Shown: in pieces, positions 8,201 through 16,372 of the stretch
How positions within the stretch are numbered: the first letter of the stretch is position 1
Layout of the letters: each line of letters begins with the position of its first letter
From: Bacillota bacterium
Lineage (GTDB): Bacteria; Bacillota; Clostridia; Oscillospirales; Ethanoligenentaceae
DNA length: 36,172 nt
Assembly (NCBI GenBank): GCA_023391835.1
Contig: JAEWAE010000013.1
Coordinates: forward strand, 1-36,172
Direction: 5' to 3'
Translations under genes and position numbers: made by a program
The notes under the pieces: generated by a model
The model's database searches: none
The model's input: only the letters and a program-made list of their open reading frames with translations
What the model was told of the DNA's origin: nothing

Positions 8201-9427
8201 ATCCGGGAACTGATTTTTCACTTTGTCACGCAGCACGGCCCCGCCGCGCTGTTTGTGTCGCTTCTGCTGGAATATGTGGGCCTGCCGGTGCCCGGCGAGT
8301 CGCTGCTGCTGGCGGTGGGTTTTGCCATCACCGACTGGGTCGGCATCGGGGAATCCGCCCTGCTGGGTACGGCGGGCACATTCATCGGGTCGATGGCTGC
8401 CTATTTCATTGGGCTGGGTGTCGGGCGGCAGTTTTTGCTCCGCATCGGCAAGCCCTTCAGTCTGACCGAGGATAAACTGGCCCGCGCCGACCGGCTGGTG
8501 CAGAAGCATGCGGCCGGCACCCTCCTGCTTTGCCGCTATATACCCGGTGTGCGCCATGTGGTGCCCTATATCAGCGGCATCGGCCGGGTCGACCTGCGGC
8601 TTTATACGGTGTACAGTCTGGCGGGCTCGGCGCTGTGGTGCCTGCCCTTTCTGCTGGTCGGGCGGCTGGCAGGCCGGCGGTGGCGGGCCGTGGGCAGCAT
8701 CATCGGCGTCTATGGGCTGGAAGCCCTGCTGCTCGGGCTTTTTATCTTCGCGTTTATCCGCGCGGGCAAGCGTTACCGGCGTCTGGTGCTCACCCTGGCC
8801 GCTTTTCCGGTGGGCTTCATCGCTTTTTCCGCCATGCGGGTGCAGAACGATCTGATCCGGTTTGACCGGCTGGCTTACCTGGCCGTCGCCCACGTCGCCG
8901 GGCCGTGGATGTCAAACCTGCTGTCGGTGGTGCCGGTACTCATGCTGGTGCCGGTGATGGCGGCGCTGGCCATCGTGCTGCCCGATATTTTCGCCGCCCG
9001 CAACCGGGTGAGCAAGCAGCTCATTCCCCTGCTGCTGGCCGACCTTATCAGCACATCGCTGCTGAATATGGTAGTGCGTCTAGCCTACAACGGGGCCCAG
9101 CCGGGTCTTTTCACGCTGACGCGGGTATCGGATTTCGGCTTCCCCAACGAGCAGGCCATGGTGGGCACCGCATTTTACGGCTATCTCGCCTATCTGTGCT
9201 TTACGGCAATCCACAGCCGGTGGCGCTGGCCCGCCGGTCTGGCGGCGGCGCTTTTTGTGCCCTTCGGGGCGCTGAGCCTGATATTCCCCGGCAAATGCGG
9301 CGCGAGCGCGGTCATCGGCGGTTGTCTGACGGGCGTGCTGTGGTTGGTCGTGTTTATCACGCTGGTACGCATGTTTTACGGGCGGGTGCCAAGGCCGGTG
9401 CCTGCCGGAGCGGCGCGAGCCATATAG
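8201..9427 (+). CDS. DedA (SNARE-associated) membrane protein fused to a PAP2-like domain
   Basis: The N-terminal half is a DedA/VTT domain: 'LLLEYVGLPVPGESLLL', 'GTFIGSMAAYFIGLGVGRQF' and 'LLCRYIPGVRHVVPYISG' are family-typical, and members are linked to lipid flipping. The C-terminal half has about five more membrane segments laid out like a PAP2 lipid phosphatase, but where PAP2 has PSGH it reads 'FGFPNEQAMVG', and the second His motif appears as 'GKCGASAVIGG', so phosphatase residues seem lost. Translation is placed at ATC 8201: it lies 9 bases after a perfect ribosome site and restores a normal DedA N-terminus (xRELIFHFVTQHGPAALF). GTG 8255 is the first canonical codon but would remove 18 conserved residues. 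The gene converges on htpG across a shared terminator. Confidence 0.75.
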   Translation: MRELIFHFVTQHGPAALFVSLLLEYVGLPVPGESLLLAVGFAITDWVGIGESALLGTAGTFIGSMAAYFIGLGVGRQFLLRIGKPFSLTEDKLARADRLVQKHAAGTLLLCRYIPGVRHVVPYISGIGRVDLRLYTVYSLAGSALWCLPFLLVGRLAGRRWRAVGSIIGVYGLEALLLGLFIFAFIRAGKRYRRLVLTLAAFPVGFIAFSAMRVQNDLIRFDRLAYLAVAHVAGPWMSNLLSVVPVLMLVPVMAALAIVLPDIFAARNRVSKQLIPLLLADLISTSLLNMVVRLAYNGAQPGLFTLTRVSDFGFPNEQAMVGTAFYGYLAYLCFTAIHSRWRWPAGLAAALFVPFGALSLIFPGKCGASAVIGGCLTGVLWLVVFITLVRMFYGRVPRPVPAGAARAI

Positions 9428-9447
9428 GCTAAATTATGCCAGCGCCG

Positions 9448-9479
9448 AAAGAGCCGGTCCCATTCGGGACCGGCTCTTT
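9448..9479. terminator. Bidirectional terminator between the DedA fusion and htpG
   Basis: A perfect 14-base stem (9448-9461 with 9466-9479) and loop ATTC. Arms begin with AAA and end with TTT, so both directions have a short U run. It sits between the convergent ends at 9427 and 9499. Confidence 0.85.
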
Positions 9480-9498
9480 CATGCGTACAGGGGCTATA

Positions 9499-11457
9499 TC
9501 ATTCGCCGTCTTTGGGTGCGGCCTGCGTCGGGGCATCGGCGGCCGACTCAGCCGTATCCGAGGGGGCGGCATCCGCCGGTGTTTCCTCCGCCTGTGCCGG
9601 GGCGGCGGGCACATGGGCGGCCGTTTCCAGCAGACGCACGCTGCGGCCGATAAAGCCGGACATTTCATCCGCCGACAGCGGCCGGGCACCCAACTGTGCC
9701 AGGTCGTAGAGATAGCGGCAGACGAGCTTGCCCTTGTCGCCGTCGAGGGTGGGGATTGCCTGCACCACCGGGTTCGACAGGTTGAGCACCACCGTCGTTT
9801 CGGGGGTGTGGCTGCCCGGGATCGACTGGCCCGTAGCAGCGCTCATATCCTGCATCCGGCGCATGTATTCATCCACCAGCGCCACGGCGGGCATATCCGG
9901 GCTTTTGAGCGTTTCGGCCTTGACGGTCGCCTTTTCCAGCCCGGCCAGCGATTTGAAACGGTCGATCAGGCTTTGGGAATCGGCGGCTTCCCCGCTGCGA
10001 AGCGCCTCGCCAATGTCGGAATCGATGCGGGCGAATTTAAGAGAGTTGTCTTTGTACTCGAGCATGGAAATAAAGTGGCTGTCGAGCACATGGTCGAGCA
10101 CGGCTGCCGTCAGCCCCTGCTCGCGGAACATGCGGATATACTGGGCCTGCCGGTTTTCGTCGGAGACATAATAGATCTTGCCGTCCTTCTGCTTGGGGAA
10201 CTCGGCAAGGGTCAGGTATTTGCCGTCGACGGTCTTGAGCAGCAGGATGTCTTTGACCTTCTCGTAGAAATCCTCGTCGCGGATGCAGCCGAATTTGATA
10301 AAGGGCGCAATGTCATCCCAGTATTTGTCGTAATTTTCCCGCTCCTCTTTAAAGATGGAATGGAGCTTATCCGACACCTTTTTGCTGATATGGCGGGAAA
10401 TTTTGCGCACGTTGCCATCGTTTTGCAAAAAGCTGCGGGATACGTTCAGCGGCAGATCGGGGCAGTCGATGACGCCCTTGAGCAGCAGCAGATACTCGGG
10501 GATGACCTCTTTGATATTGTCGGCCACAAAGACCTGATTGCTGTAAAGCTTCACCTGACCGGGCACCAGTTCCACCTTGCTCGTGGCCTTGGGGAAATAG
10601 AGAATGCCCTTGAGGTTGAAGGGATAATCCACATTGAGATGAATCCAGAAAAGCGGCTCGTTGAAATCGAGGAACAGCTCGTTATAAAACTTTTTGTATT
10701 CCTCGTCGGTACACTCCCGCGGAGCTTTAAGCCAGAGGGGCGAGATATTGTTGACCGGCCGGGGGGCCTCCGGCTCCTTGGGCGTCTCGCCTTCCCCGGC
10801 GGGCTGTGCCTCTTTGCCCTTCTCCGGCTCTTTCACGACCGTCAGATAAATTTCCACCGGCATGAACTGGCAGTACTTATGCAGGATTTCACGCACGCGG
10901 GGCTCCTCGAGGAATTCGACCTCGTCGTCGGTGATGTGCAGCGTTACCCGGGTGCCGCGTGTGCTGCGCTCCCCCTCGCCGATCTCATAGGAGGCTTCGC
11001 CCTTGGAAACCCAGTGGACGGCCTTCGACCCTTCCCTGTAGGAAAGGGTGTCGATTTCCACCGGATCGGCCACCATAAAGACTGAATAGAAACCCAGGCC
11101 GAAATGGCCGATGATGCCGGATTCGGCGTCGCTTTTTTCGCGGTAACGGTCCACAAATTCCTGCGCGCCGGAAAAAGCCACCTGCGTGATGTATTTTTCC
11201 ACTTCCTCCTCGGTCATGCCGATGCCGTTGTCTTCGACACTGAGGAGTTTCCGGGCCTTGTCGACGGTGACGTCGATGCGCGGCTTAAAGTCGTCCTTGG
11301 GCGCATCGCCCATCGCCATGAGTTTCTGCAGCTTGCTGACGGCGTCGCAGCCGTTGGAGACAAGCTCCCGCAGAAAGATATCCTTGTCGGAATAAAGCCA
11401 TTTTTTGATTACCGGCAGGATGTTTTCGGAATGAACCTGAAGATTGCCTTCCCGCAT
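9499..11457 (-). CDS. htpG: Hsp90 chaperone HtpG
   Basis: A 652-residue Hsp90. The GHKL ATPase domain is clear: 'LRELVSNGCDAVSKL' (ATP-binding helix with Glu and Asn), 'VEDNGIGMTEEEV', 'IIGHFGLGFYSVFMVA' and 'RGTRVTLHI'. The middle domain includes 'DFNEPLFWIHLNVDYPFNLKG' in the usual place, and the C-terminal dimerisation region follows. The last 35 residues or so form an Ala/Pro/Glu-rich tail beyond the normal bacterial end. The N-box reads SNGCDA where SNASDA is usual. ATG 11457 follows AGGAGG at normal spacing. No CIRCE element is seen upstream, so HrcA control is not indicated. Confidence 0.95.
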   Translation of the reverse strand: MREGNLQVHSENILPVIKKWLYSDKDIFLRELVSNGCDAVSKLQKLMAMGDAPKDDFKPRIDVTVDKARKLLSVEDNGIGMTEEEVEKYITQVAFSGAQEFVDRYREKSDAESGIIGHFGLGFYSVFMVADPVEIDTLSYREGSKAVHWVSKGEASYEIGEGERSTRGTRVTLHITDDEVEFLEEPRVREILHKYCQFMPVEIYLTVVKEPEKGKEAQPAGEGETPKEPEAPRPVNNISPLWLKAPRECTDEEYKKFYNELFLDFNEPLFWIHLNVDYPFNLKGILYFPKATSKVELVPGQVKLYSNQVFVADNIKEVIPEYLLLLKGVIDCPDLPLNVSRSFLQNDGNVRKISRHISKKVSDKLHSIFKEERENYDKYWDDIAPFIKFGCIRDEDFYEKVKDILLLKTVDGKYLTLAEFPKQKDGKIYYVSDENRQAQYIRMFREQGLTAAVLDHVLDSHFISMLEYKDNSLKFARIDSDIGEALRSGEAADSQSLIDRFKSLAGLEKATVKAETLKSPDMPAVALVDEYMRRMQDMSAATGQSIPGSHTPETTVVLNLSNPVVQAIPTLDGDKGKLVCRYLYDLAQLGARPLSADEMSGFIGRSVRLLETAAHVPAAPAQAEETPADAAPSDTAESAADAPTQAAPKDGE

Positions 11458-11569
11458 CGTTTCCAATCCTCCTGAAAGCCGGCCGCTGCCGCGGGGTGGA
11501 AAAAAAGCGCCCATGCAGCAAAGCGCGTGCCGGTCGCAAAAATTTTACCTATTCAAAGCGTCCAATCTA

Positions 11570-11597
11570 ATTTTACTCGCCGGAGCGTCTTTGTCAA
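11570..11597 (-). promoter_or_regulatory. Sigma-A promoter for htpG
   Basis: Minus-strand TTGACA (11592-11597), 16-base spacer, TAAAAT (11570-11575). Transcription would start near 11563, giving a leader of about 105 bases. The spacer is one base short of optimal. Confidence 0.6.
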
Positions 11598-11605
11598 GGG
11601 AAGCA

Positions 11606-11641
11606 CCGGGCGGGCGCAGGTTGTTACGCTCCGCCCGCCGG
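11606..11641 (-). terminator. Possible 3' hairpin of the purine/MTA salvage operon
   Basis: A GC-rich stem of about 10 pairs with one bulge (11606-11616 with 11632-11641) begins two bases after the deaminase stop codon. No U run follows, so it may be an mRNA-stabilising hairpin rather than an intrinsic terminator. Confidence 0.4.
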
Positions 11642-11642
11642 A

Positions 11643-12935
11643 TCACTTTTTCATTTCGGCGATGATCTCGTTTGCCTTCGCGTAGATTTCCTCCGGGTCG
11701 GCCCCGACCGAAAATTGACCGTCTTCATAGAGGATACGCCCGTTTATCATGGTGAGCTTCACGTTTTGCTTGCTGCCGCTGTACACAATATTTTTGGCAA
11801 TGTCATTGAGAGGCTGCATGTTGGGCTGGTGCAGATCCACGACAATGAGATCGGCCAGCTTGCCGGGCAGCAGCGCGTCGCACTCCGGCAGGCCCATGGC
11901 GTCCGCGCCGTTTGCGGCGGCCATGCGCAGCACCAGGCCCGCGTCCATGGCCGCCGCGTCTTCTTCCCGGATTTTTTGCAGGCAGGCGGTCAGGTACATT
12001 TCGCGGAACATATCCAGTCCGTTGTTGCTGGCCGGCCCGTCGGTGCCGATGGCCATAGGGATGCCGCGTTCCCGCATGGCCTGCAGCGGGGCGATGCCGC
12101 TGGCAAGCTTGCAGTTGGAGCCGGGGTTTGTGATGGCCCAGAGCTTATCGCGGCGGAAAATCTCCATGTCCTCCGGCGTCATGTGCACACAGTGGAAACC
12201 GCCGCCGCCGAAATCGAAAAGCCCCAGCCGGCTGAGCCAGACGGTGGGCGTCGCGCCGTTGCGCTCGATGCACTCGGCTACCTCCCTCTTGGTCTCGGAA
12301 TTGTGGGTGTAGACCGGTGCGCGGCAGCGATGGGCCAGTTCCGCAATGCCATCGAGAATGGGCCGGGAAGTGGTGTATTCCGCGTGAAAGCCCAGCCGGT
12401 AGCCCACCAACTCGTGATAGCCGTTGAAACGGCGGAAATCCTCCTCCAACTGCCGCACGCTGCCGGTGAAATTATTGATGCTTCCGCACATCACAGTGCG
12501 GAAGCCGCAGTCCACCGCCGCCTTCGCCACCGCCTCGGGGAAGAAATACATGTCGAAATTGGCCGTGATGCCGCTGGTCAGATACTCGAGAATGGCAAGC
12601 CGGGTCAAATGATAGACCCGATCGGCGGTGAGCTTCGCTTCCATGGGGAACACCTGGCGAGTGAGCCATTCCTGCAGCGGCAGATCGTCCGCATAGGAGC
12701 GCAGAAACGTCATGGCCGAATGGGTATGGGCGTTTTTGAAGCCCGGCATGACCAGATTGCCGTCAAGGTCGATCACCCGGTCCCATCTGTCAGCAGGCTC
12801 CTTTTCCGGGGCGGGGCCCACATGGGTGATGCGGTTGCCGCGCACCCAGACCTCGCCATCGGTAACGGTGCCGGCACCGTCGGAGGGCGAGCCGGCCATA
12901 GTGAGAACCCGGGCATGGGTCAGGCGAATATTCAT
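11643..12935 (-). CDS. mtaD: Amidohydrolase: MTA/SAH/5'-deoxyadenosine deaminase type
   Basis: A 430-residue metal-dependent amidohydrolase. Metal ligands are His70 and His72 ('KNAHTHSAM'), His211 ('VYTHNSETK') and Asp299 ('IGTDGPASNN'). His184 ('LGFHAEYTT') and Glu214 match substrate residues of the adenosine-analogue deaminases represented by TM0936, and 'NCKLASGIAPL' is typical too. The reaction is deamination of the adenine ring of methylthioadenosine, S-adenosylhomocysteine or 5'-deoxyadenosine to the inosine analogue. It is last in an operon with MtnA and a purine nucleoside phosphorylase whose binding residues suit 6-oxopurines, which supports deamination as the first step. ATG 12935 has AAAGGAAG upstream; 41 bases separate it from mtnA. 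The precise substrate is not decided by sequence. Confidence 0.82.
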   Translation of the reverse strand: MNIRLTHARVLTMAGSPSDGAGTVTDGEVWVRGNRITHVGPAPEKEPADRWDRVIDLDGNLVMPGFKNAHTHSAMTFLRSYADDLPLQEWLTRQVFPMEAKLTADRVYHLTRLAILEYLTSGITANFDMYFFPEAVAKAAVDCGFRTVMCGSINNFTGSVRQLEEDFRRFNGYHELVGYRLGFHAEYTTSRPILDGIAELAHRCRAPVYTHNSETKREVAECIERNGATPTVWLSRLGLFDFGGGGFHCVHMTPEDMEIFRRDKLWAITNPGSNCKLASGIAPLQAMRERGIPMAIGTDGPASNNGLDMFREMYLTACLQKIREEDAAAMDAGLVLRMAAANGADAMGLPECDALLPGKLADLIVVDLHQPNMQPLNDIAKNIVYSGSKQNVKLTMINGRILYEDGQFSVGADPEEIYAKANEIIAEMKK

Positions 12936-12975
12936 AAGGGTCTTCCTTTCTGTTCGGGCGGCCACGGCCTGAATC

Positions 12976-14040
12976 TCACGCGCCGACGGCAAAAAGCGCC
13001 GGCAGGCTCTTGTCATAGGGCGGGCGGCAGACACCCCGCTCGGTGATGATAGCCGTGATGAGCGAGTGGTCGGTCACGTCGAAAGCCGGGTTATAGCAAG
13101 GCACGCCTTCCGGCGCCATTGGCTGGGTATAATAAAGGCTCCGGATCTCTTCCGGGTCGCGTTGCTCGATGCGGATATCCCCGCCGCCCGCACAGGCAAG
13201 GTCGATGGTCGAGGTGGGGCCGAGCACATAAAACGGGATGTGATAGTGCCGGGCCAGGATGGCCACACCGGAGGTGCCGATCTTGTTGGCGGTATCGCCG
13301 TTGCGGGCCACACGGTCGCACCCCACCAGGCAGGCCGAGACCCAGCCGTTTTTCATCACGATGGAAGCCATGCTGTCGCAGATGATGGTCACATCCACCC
13401 CCGCCCGCTGCAGCTCCCACGCAGTGAGGCGGGCCCCCTGAAGAAGCGGCCGCGTCTCGTCGGCAAAGACGTGGAACTGCATGCCCCGTTCCCGCCCCAG
13501 CAGCAGCGGGCCCAGAGCCGTGCCGTAGCGGGATGTGGCCAGCGGTCCGGCGTTGCAGTGGGTGAGCACCCCTTCCCCGTCGTGAAGCAAGGTCAGACCG
13601 AAAGCCGCGATGGCGGTGCACATGTGCTCGTCTTCCCGCCGGATGGCAAGACTCTCGTCGCGCAGACGGGCCACCATGGCCGGCACGCCCCGGCCGCTCT
13701 CTTCGCCGGCGGCACGCTCCATGCGCGCCACCGCCCAGCTCAGGTTGACCGCCGTGGGCCGCGTGGCATTCAGTTTTGCCCCGTAATCCGACAGGAATCG
13801 CTGAAATTTCTCCGGGTCGCCGGTGCGGATGGTGCGCGCGAGCACATACAGGCAGTAGCCCGCAAAAATGCCGATGGCGGGCGCCCCCCGCACGCGCAGC
13901 GACACGATGGCCTCCGCCATCTCATCAAGCCGGCTTACCGTGCGGTATTCCACATAACGGGGCAGCCGGGTCTGATCGAGGATCACCACCCCGTCCTCCG
14001 CCTCATTGAGACGGACATTAATCACTTCCGTGTGTTCCAT
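12976..14040 (-). CDS. mtnA: Methylthioribose-1-phosphate isomerase MtnA
   Basis: A 354-residue member of the MtnA/eIF2B family. It converts methylthioribose-1-phosphate to methylthioribulose-1-phosphate. 'RGAPAIGIFAGY' (51-62), Cys162 in 'LTHCNAGPLATSRYGTAL' and Asp242 in 'LVGCDRVARNGDTANKIGT' are the active-site motifs, at positions matching Cys160 and Asp240 of the Bacillus enzyme. ATG 14040 follows GGAGGAG. It starts 41 bases after the phosphorylase stop. No MtnB, MtnK, MtnW or aldolase gene accompanies it, so the ribulose product must be handled by genes elsewhere. The enzyme could also act on 5-deoxyribose-1-phosphate. Confidence 0.93.
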   Translation of the reverse strand: MEHTEVINVRLNEAEDGVVILDQTRLPRYVEYRTVSRLDEMAEAIVSLRVRGAPAIGIFAGYCLYVLARTIRTGDPEKFQRFLSDYGAKLNATRPTAVNLSWAVARMERAAGEESGRGVPAMVARLRDESLAIRREDEHMCTAIAAFGLTLLHDGEGVLTHCNAGPLATSRYGTALGPLLLGRERGMQFHVFADETRPLLQGARLTAWELQRAGVDVTIICDSMASIVMKNGWVSACLVGCDRVARNGDTANKIGTSGVAILARHYHIPFYVLGPTSTIDLACAGGGDIRIEQRDPEEIRSLYYTQPMAPEGVPCYNPAFDVTDHSLITAIITERGVCRPPYDKSLPALFAVGA

Positions 14041-14081
14041 GGCCAACTCCTCCGTTCCGTCGCCGCCATTGCGGCGGCGTT

Positions 14082-14918
14082 TCATTTGCCGATGTGCCGC
14101 GCCACATGGACGATGGACGCGGTGATAAGCTGCCGGAATAGCGGAGCCACCCGTGCGGCCGTCTCTTCCACCTCTTCGGCGGTAAGGGGACGGTCGGTCA
14201 TGCCGGCGCCGAGATTTGAGATGCAGGAAATGCCGCACACCCGCATGCCCATATGGTGGGCCGCCACCGCTTCGCACCCCGTGCTCATGCCCACGGCATC
14301 GGCCCCAAGCAGGCGGCACATGCGCACTTCGGCGGGTGTCTCATAGTTGGGGCCCGTGAGCTGGATATAGACACCCTCCCGCAGGTCGATGCCGAGACTG
14401 ACCGCCGTATTCCGGATGACTTCCCGCAGGCGGGCGTCATAGAGGTCGCTCATGTCGGGGAAACGGGGGCCGAAAGCCGCGATATTTTCCCCGATGAGAG
14501 GAGACGGCACGAAATCGGCGATCTGATCGCGGATGAGCATGAAATCCCCGCTCTGGTAATCGGGATTGACACCGCCCGCCGCGTTGGTGAGCAGCAGCAC
14601 ATGCGCTCCCATCATCCCCATCAGACGCGTGGGCAGCACCACGTCGCGGATCGCATACCCCTCATAATAGTGGATGCGGCCCTGCATGACGACAACGGGC
14701 ACCCCGTTGACATGGCCGAACACAAAACGTCCCTTATGCCCCGGCGCCGTGGAAACAGGGAACCCCTCGATGTCGTGATAATCGATCACCGAGGCGATTT
14801 CAATGTCGTCGGCATAGTCGCCCAGCCCCGAGCCAAGCGTCAGCGCGACCGACGGCTGAAACGGAATTTTCCCCCGGATGCTTCGGTAAATCTTCTGAAG
14901 CCTCTGATATTCGTTCAC
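14082..14918 (-). CDS. Purine nucleoside phosphorylase (PNP/MTAP trimeric family)
   Basis: A 278-residue trimeric nucleoside phosphorylase. It shows the phosphate loop 'LTLGSGLGDYAD' (27-38), 'VMQGRIHYYEGY', 'LLTNAAGGVNPDY', 'LTGPNYETPAEVRM' with the base-binding Glu, and 'GADAVGMSTGCE'. Asn235 in 'CISNLGAGM' aligns with Asn243 of human PNP, which favours 6-oxopurines; MTA phosphorylases carry Asp there. It therefore probably uses inosine/guanosine-type nucleosides, including methylthioinosine produced by the neighbouring deaminase. GTG 14918 is chosen because it begins the family-typical N-terminus, with AAAAGGA about 11 bases upstream. First gene of the operon. Confidence 0.88.
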   Translation of the reverse strand: MNEYQRLQKIYRSIRGKIPFQPSVALTLGSGLGDYADDIEIASVIDYHDIEGFPVSTAPGHKGRFVFGHVNGVPVVVMQGRIHYYEGYAIRDVVLPTRLMGMMGAHVLLLTNAAGGVNPDYQSGDFMLIRDQIADFVPSPLIGENIAAFGPRFPDMSDLYDARLREVIRNTAVSLGIDLREGVYIQLTGPNYETPAEVRMCRLLGADAVGMSTGCEAVAAHHMGMRVCGISCISNLGAGMTDRPLTAEEVEETAARVAPLFRQLITASIVHVARHIGK

Positions 14919-14970
14919 TTGCGACGCCGTCCTTTTCTCAGATTTGCGGAATCTTCGCCGGCCCGCGGCA

Positions 14971-15006
14971 GGGCTCCCGCGATCGGGCTCCCACGGTCGG
15001 GCTCCC
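14971..15006 (-). repeat. Three GGGAGCCC repeats with 14-base period in the PNP leader
   Basis: GGGCTCCC occurs at 14971, 14985 and 14999 on the plus strand, exactly 14 bases apart; the bases between are similar (GCGATC, ACGGTC). On the minus transcript the repeats start almost at the predicted transcription start. They could be a repeated regulator site or RNA-binding motif, or simple slippage. Confidence 0.65.
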
Positions 15007-15012
15007 CGCCCG

Positions 15013-15041
15013 ACTGTACAGCAGTTTTTCAATTTCGTCAA
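15013..15041 (-). promoter_or_regulatory. Promoter for the PNP-mtnA-deaminase operon
   Basis: Minus-strand TTGACG (15036-15041), 17-base spacer, TACAGT (15013-15018). Predicted start is near 15006, about 88 bases before the GTG start. The -10 box is weak, so activation may be needed. Confidence 0.55.
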
Positions 15042-15057
15042 AGATTCGGGAAAACCG

Positions 15058-15090
15058 TGCTTCGTCCGCCTTTGGCGGAAAGGCGAAGCA
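15058..15090. other. Hairpin upstream of the PNP promoter
   Basis: TGCTTCG pairs with CGAAGCA around an inner TCCGCC/GGCGGA stem with loop TTT; a four-base bulge AAGG lies on one side. No T run follows in either direction. It lies upstream of the minus-strand promoter, so it may be a DNA-level site rather than an RNA. Confidence 0.4.
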
Positions 15091-15179
15091 TTCCGAAATA
15101 TCTCAATCACTTCCGGAATTGCTTAAATCTATTTTAGTCCGCACCGGCTCCGATTGCAAGACATGCCGTCGGGCGGGAC

Positions 15180-15208
15180 TTCCATTGCCCGCCGAAATAG
15201 AGTATAAT
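15180..15208 (+). promoter_or_regulatory. Promoter for the SIS-domain gene
   Basis: A perfect TATAAT (15203-15208) preceded, 17 bases upstream, by TTCCAT (15180-15185), a weak -35. Transcription would start near 15215, giving a leader of about 100 bases. Confidence 0.6.
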
Positions 15209-15315
15209 AAAAAGAAGCATTTCACGCGGAGAGACGGCTCACGCCGGAGAGGACAAGCCTCACTTCACCCAAACTTTATTCCCTTACTTTCTTAATTTTG
15301 GACGGAGGAATTGCA

Positions 15316-16353
15316 ATGACGCAAATGTGGCAGGAAATCATGGAGCAGCCGGAGGTTACGGCCCGCTGCTTCCAGGAAAATGAAGAGACCATCCGCAAAA
15401 TCGTGCAGCTGATTCGGCAGCGAGATATCCACGCGGTGGTGATCGCCGCCCGGGGGACTTCCGACCATGCCGCGGTTTACGGCAAATATGTGATCGAAAG
15501 CCTGACGGGCTGCAAGGTCTGCCTCTCTGCGCCGTCCATTTTCACGATGTACCGCAAGACTGTCGACATGAGCGATTCGGTCGTCATCGGCATTTCCCAG
15601 TCCGGCCAGGCCGAGGATGTGGCCGCCGTGCTCAGCGCGGCAAACGATCAGAAGGCCATCACCATTGCCGTCACCAATTACAAGGATTCGCCGCTGGCGA
15701 AACTTGCGCAGCATCATCTTTTCTGCGCCGCCGGCGTGGAAAAAAGCGTCGCCGCCACCAAGACCTTCACCGCTGAAATGATGCTCATGGCCATGCTCGC
15801 GGCCGAATGGGCCGGCGACGCCGAGATGACGCAGAAGCTGCGTCTGGTGCCGCAGAAAATTGCCGAGACCCTCAAGACGGCCGACGACATCCGTTCCATC
15901 GCCCAACGCTATCGCTTTATGAACGAATGCTTTGTGCTGGCCCGGGGCATCAATTACAGCATCGCGCTGGAAATGTCCCTTAAGATTCAGGAAACCAATT
16001 ATATACGCGCCAAGGCGTTTGCCAATTCCGACTTCCAGCACGGCCCCATCGCCATGCTGCAGAAAGACATGCCCGTCTTCATCTTCGCCCCCAGCGGCGC
16101 TTCGGAATCCGACGCCGAGGATCTCATCGACAAGATCAACGACGCGCAGGCCGATCTGCTGGTGATTTCCGACGACCCCTCCGCCCGGTCAAAGGGCAGC
16201 TGCTCGCTGAGCATTCCCAGCGGCAACGACGACTACACCTCACCCTTCTGCAACGTGGCGGTGGCGCAGATGTTCGCCTGCAGCCTTGCAGTGGCGCGCG
16301 GCCTCAACCCCGACCAGCCCCGGATGCTCCATAAAGTCACTCGGACCGTCTGA
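15316..16353 (+). CDS. Double SIS-domain sugar-phosphate isomerase/deaminase (GlmS-C/AgaS/NagB-II/FrlB-like)
   Basis: A 345-residue protein made of two SIS domains. The first has 'VVIAARGTSDHAAVYGKYV', 'VIGISQSGQAEDVAAV' and 'SVAATKTFTAEM'; the second starts at 'LARGINYSIALEMSLKIQE' and contains 'DFQHGPIAML'. The end 'NPDQPRMLHKVTRTV' is typical. There is no N-terminal glutaminase domain, so it is not GlmS; members of this size deaminate or deglycate amino-sugar or fructoselysine phosphates. ATG 15316 follows GGAGGAA. It is a single-gene unit with its own promoter and terminator, so the substrate cannot be read from context. Confidence 0.85.
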   Translation: MTQMWQEIMEQPEVTARCFQENEETIRKIVQLIRQRDIHAVVIAARGTSDHAAVYGKYVIESLTGCKVCLSAPSIFTMYRKTVDMSDSVVIGISQSGQAEDVAAVLSAANDQKAITIAVTNYKDSPLAKLAQHHLFCAAGVEKSVAATKTFTAEMMLMAMLAAEWAGDAEMTQKLRLVPQKIAETLKTADDIRSIAQRYRFMNECFVLARGINYSIALEMSLKIQETNYIRAKAFANSDFQHGPIAMLQKDMPVFIFAPSGASESDAEDLIDKINDAQADLLVISDDPSARSKGSCSLSIPSGNDDYTSPFCNVAVAQMFACSLAVARGLNPDQPRMLHKVTRTV

Positions 16354-16372
16354 TTGATTGCCATATCGGGTT

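Larger units (their letters stand above)
14919..15315. other. Divergent intergenic region between PNP and SIS genes
   Basis: About 400 bases without a gene. It holds a minus-strand promoter (15013-15041), three 14-base repeats in the resulting leader (14971-15006), a strong imperfect hairpin (15058-15090) and a plus-strand promoter (15180-15208). No riboswitch consensus is recognised. Confidence 0.6.

Noticed and set aside
9436..11085. Open frame of 549 codons on the plus strand
   Set aside because: It is antisense to htpG, begins inside the bidirectional terminator region and matches no protein pattern.
11458..11600. CIRCE operator for HrcA upstream of htpG
   Set aside because: No TTAGCACTC/GAGTGCTAA inverted repeat occurs in this region.
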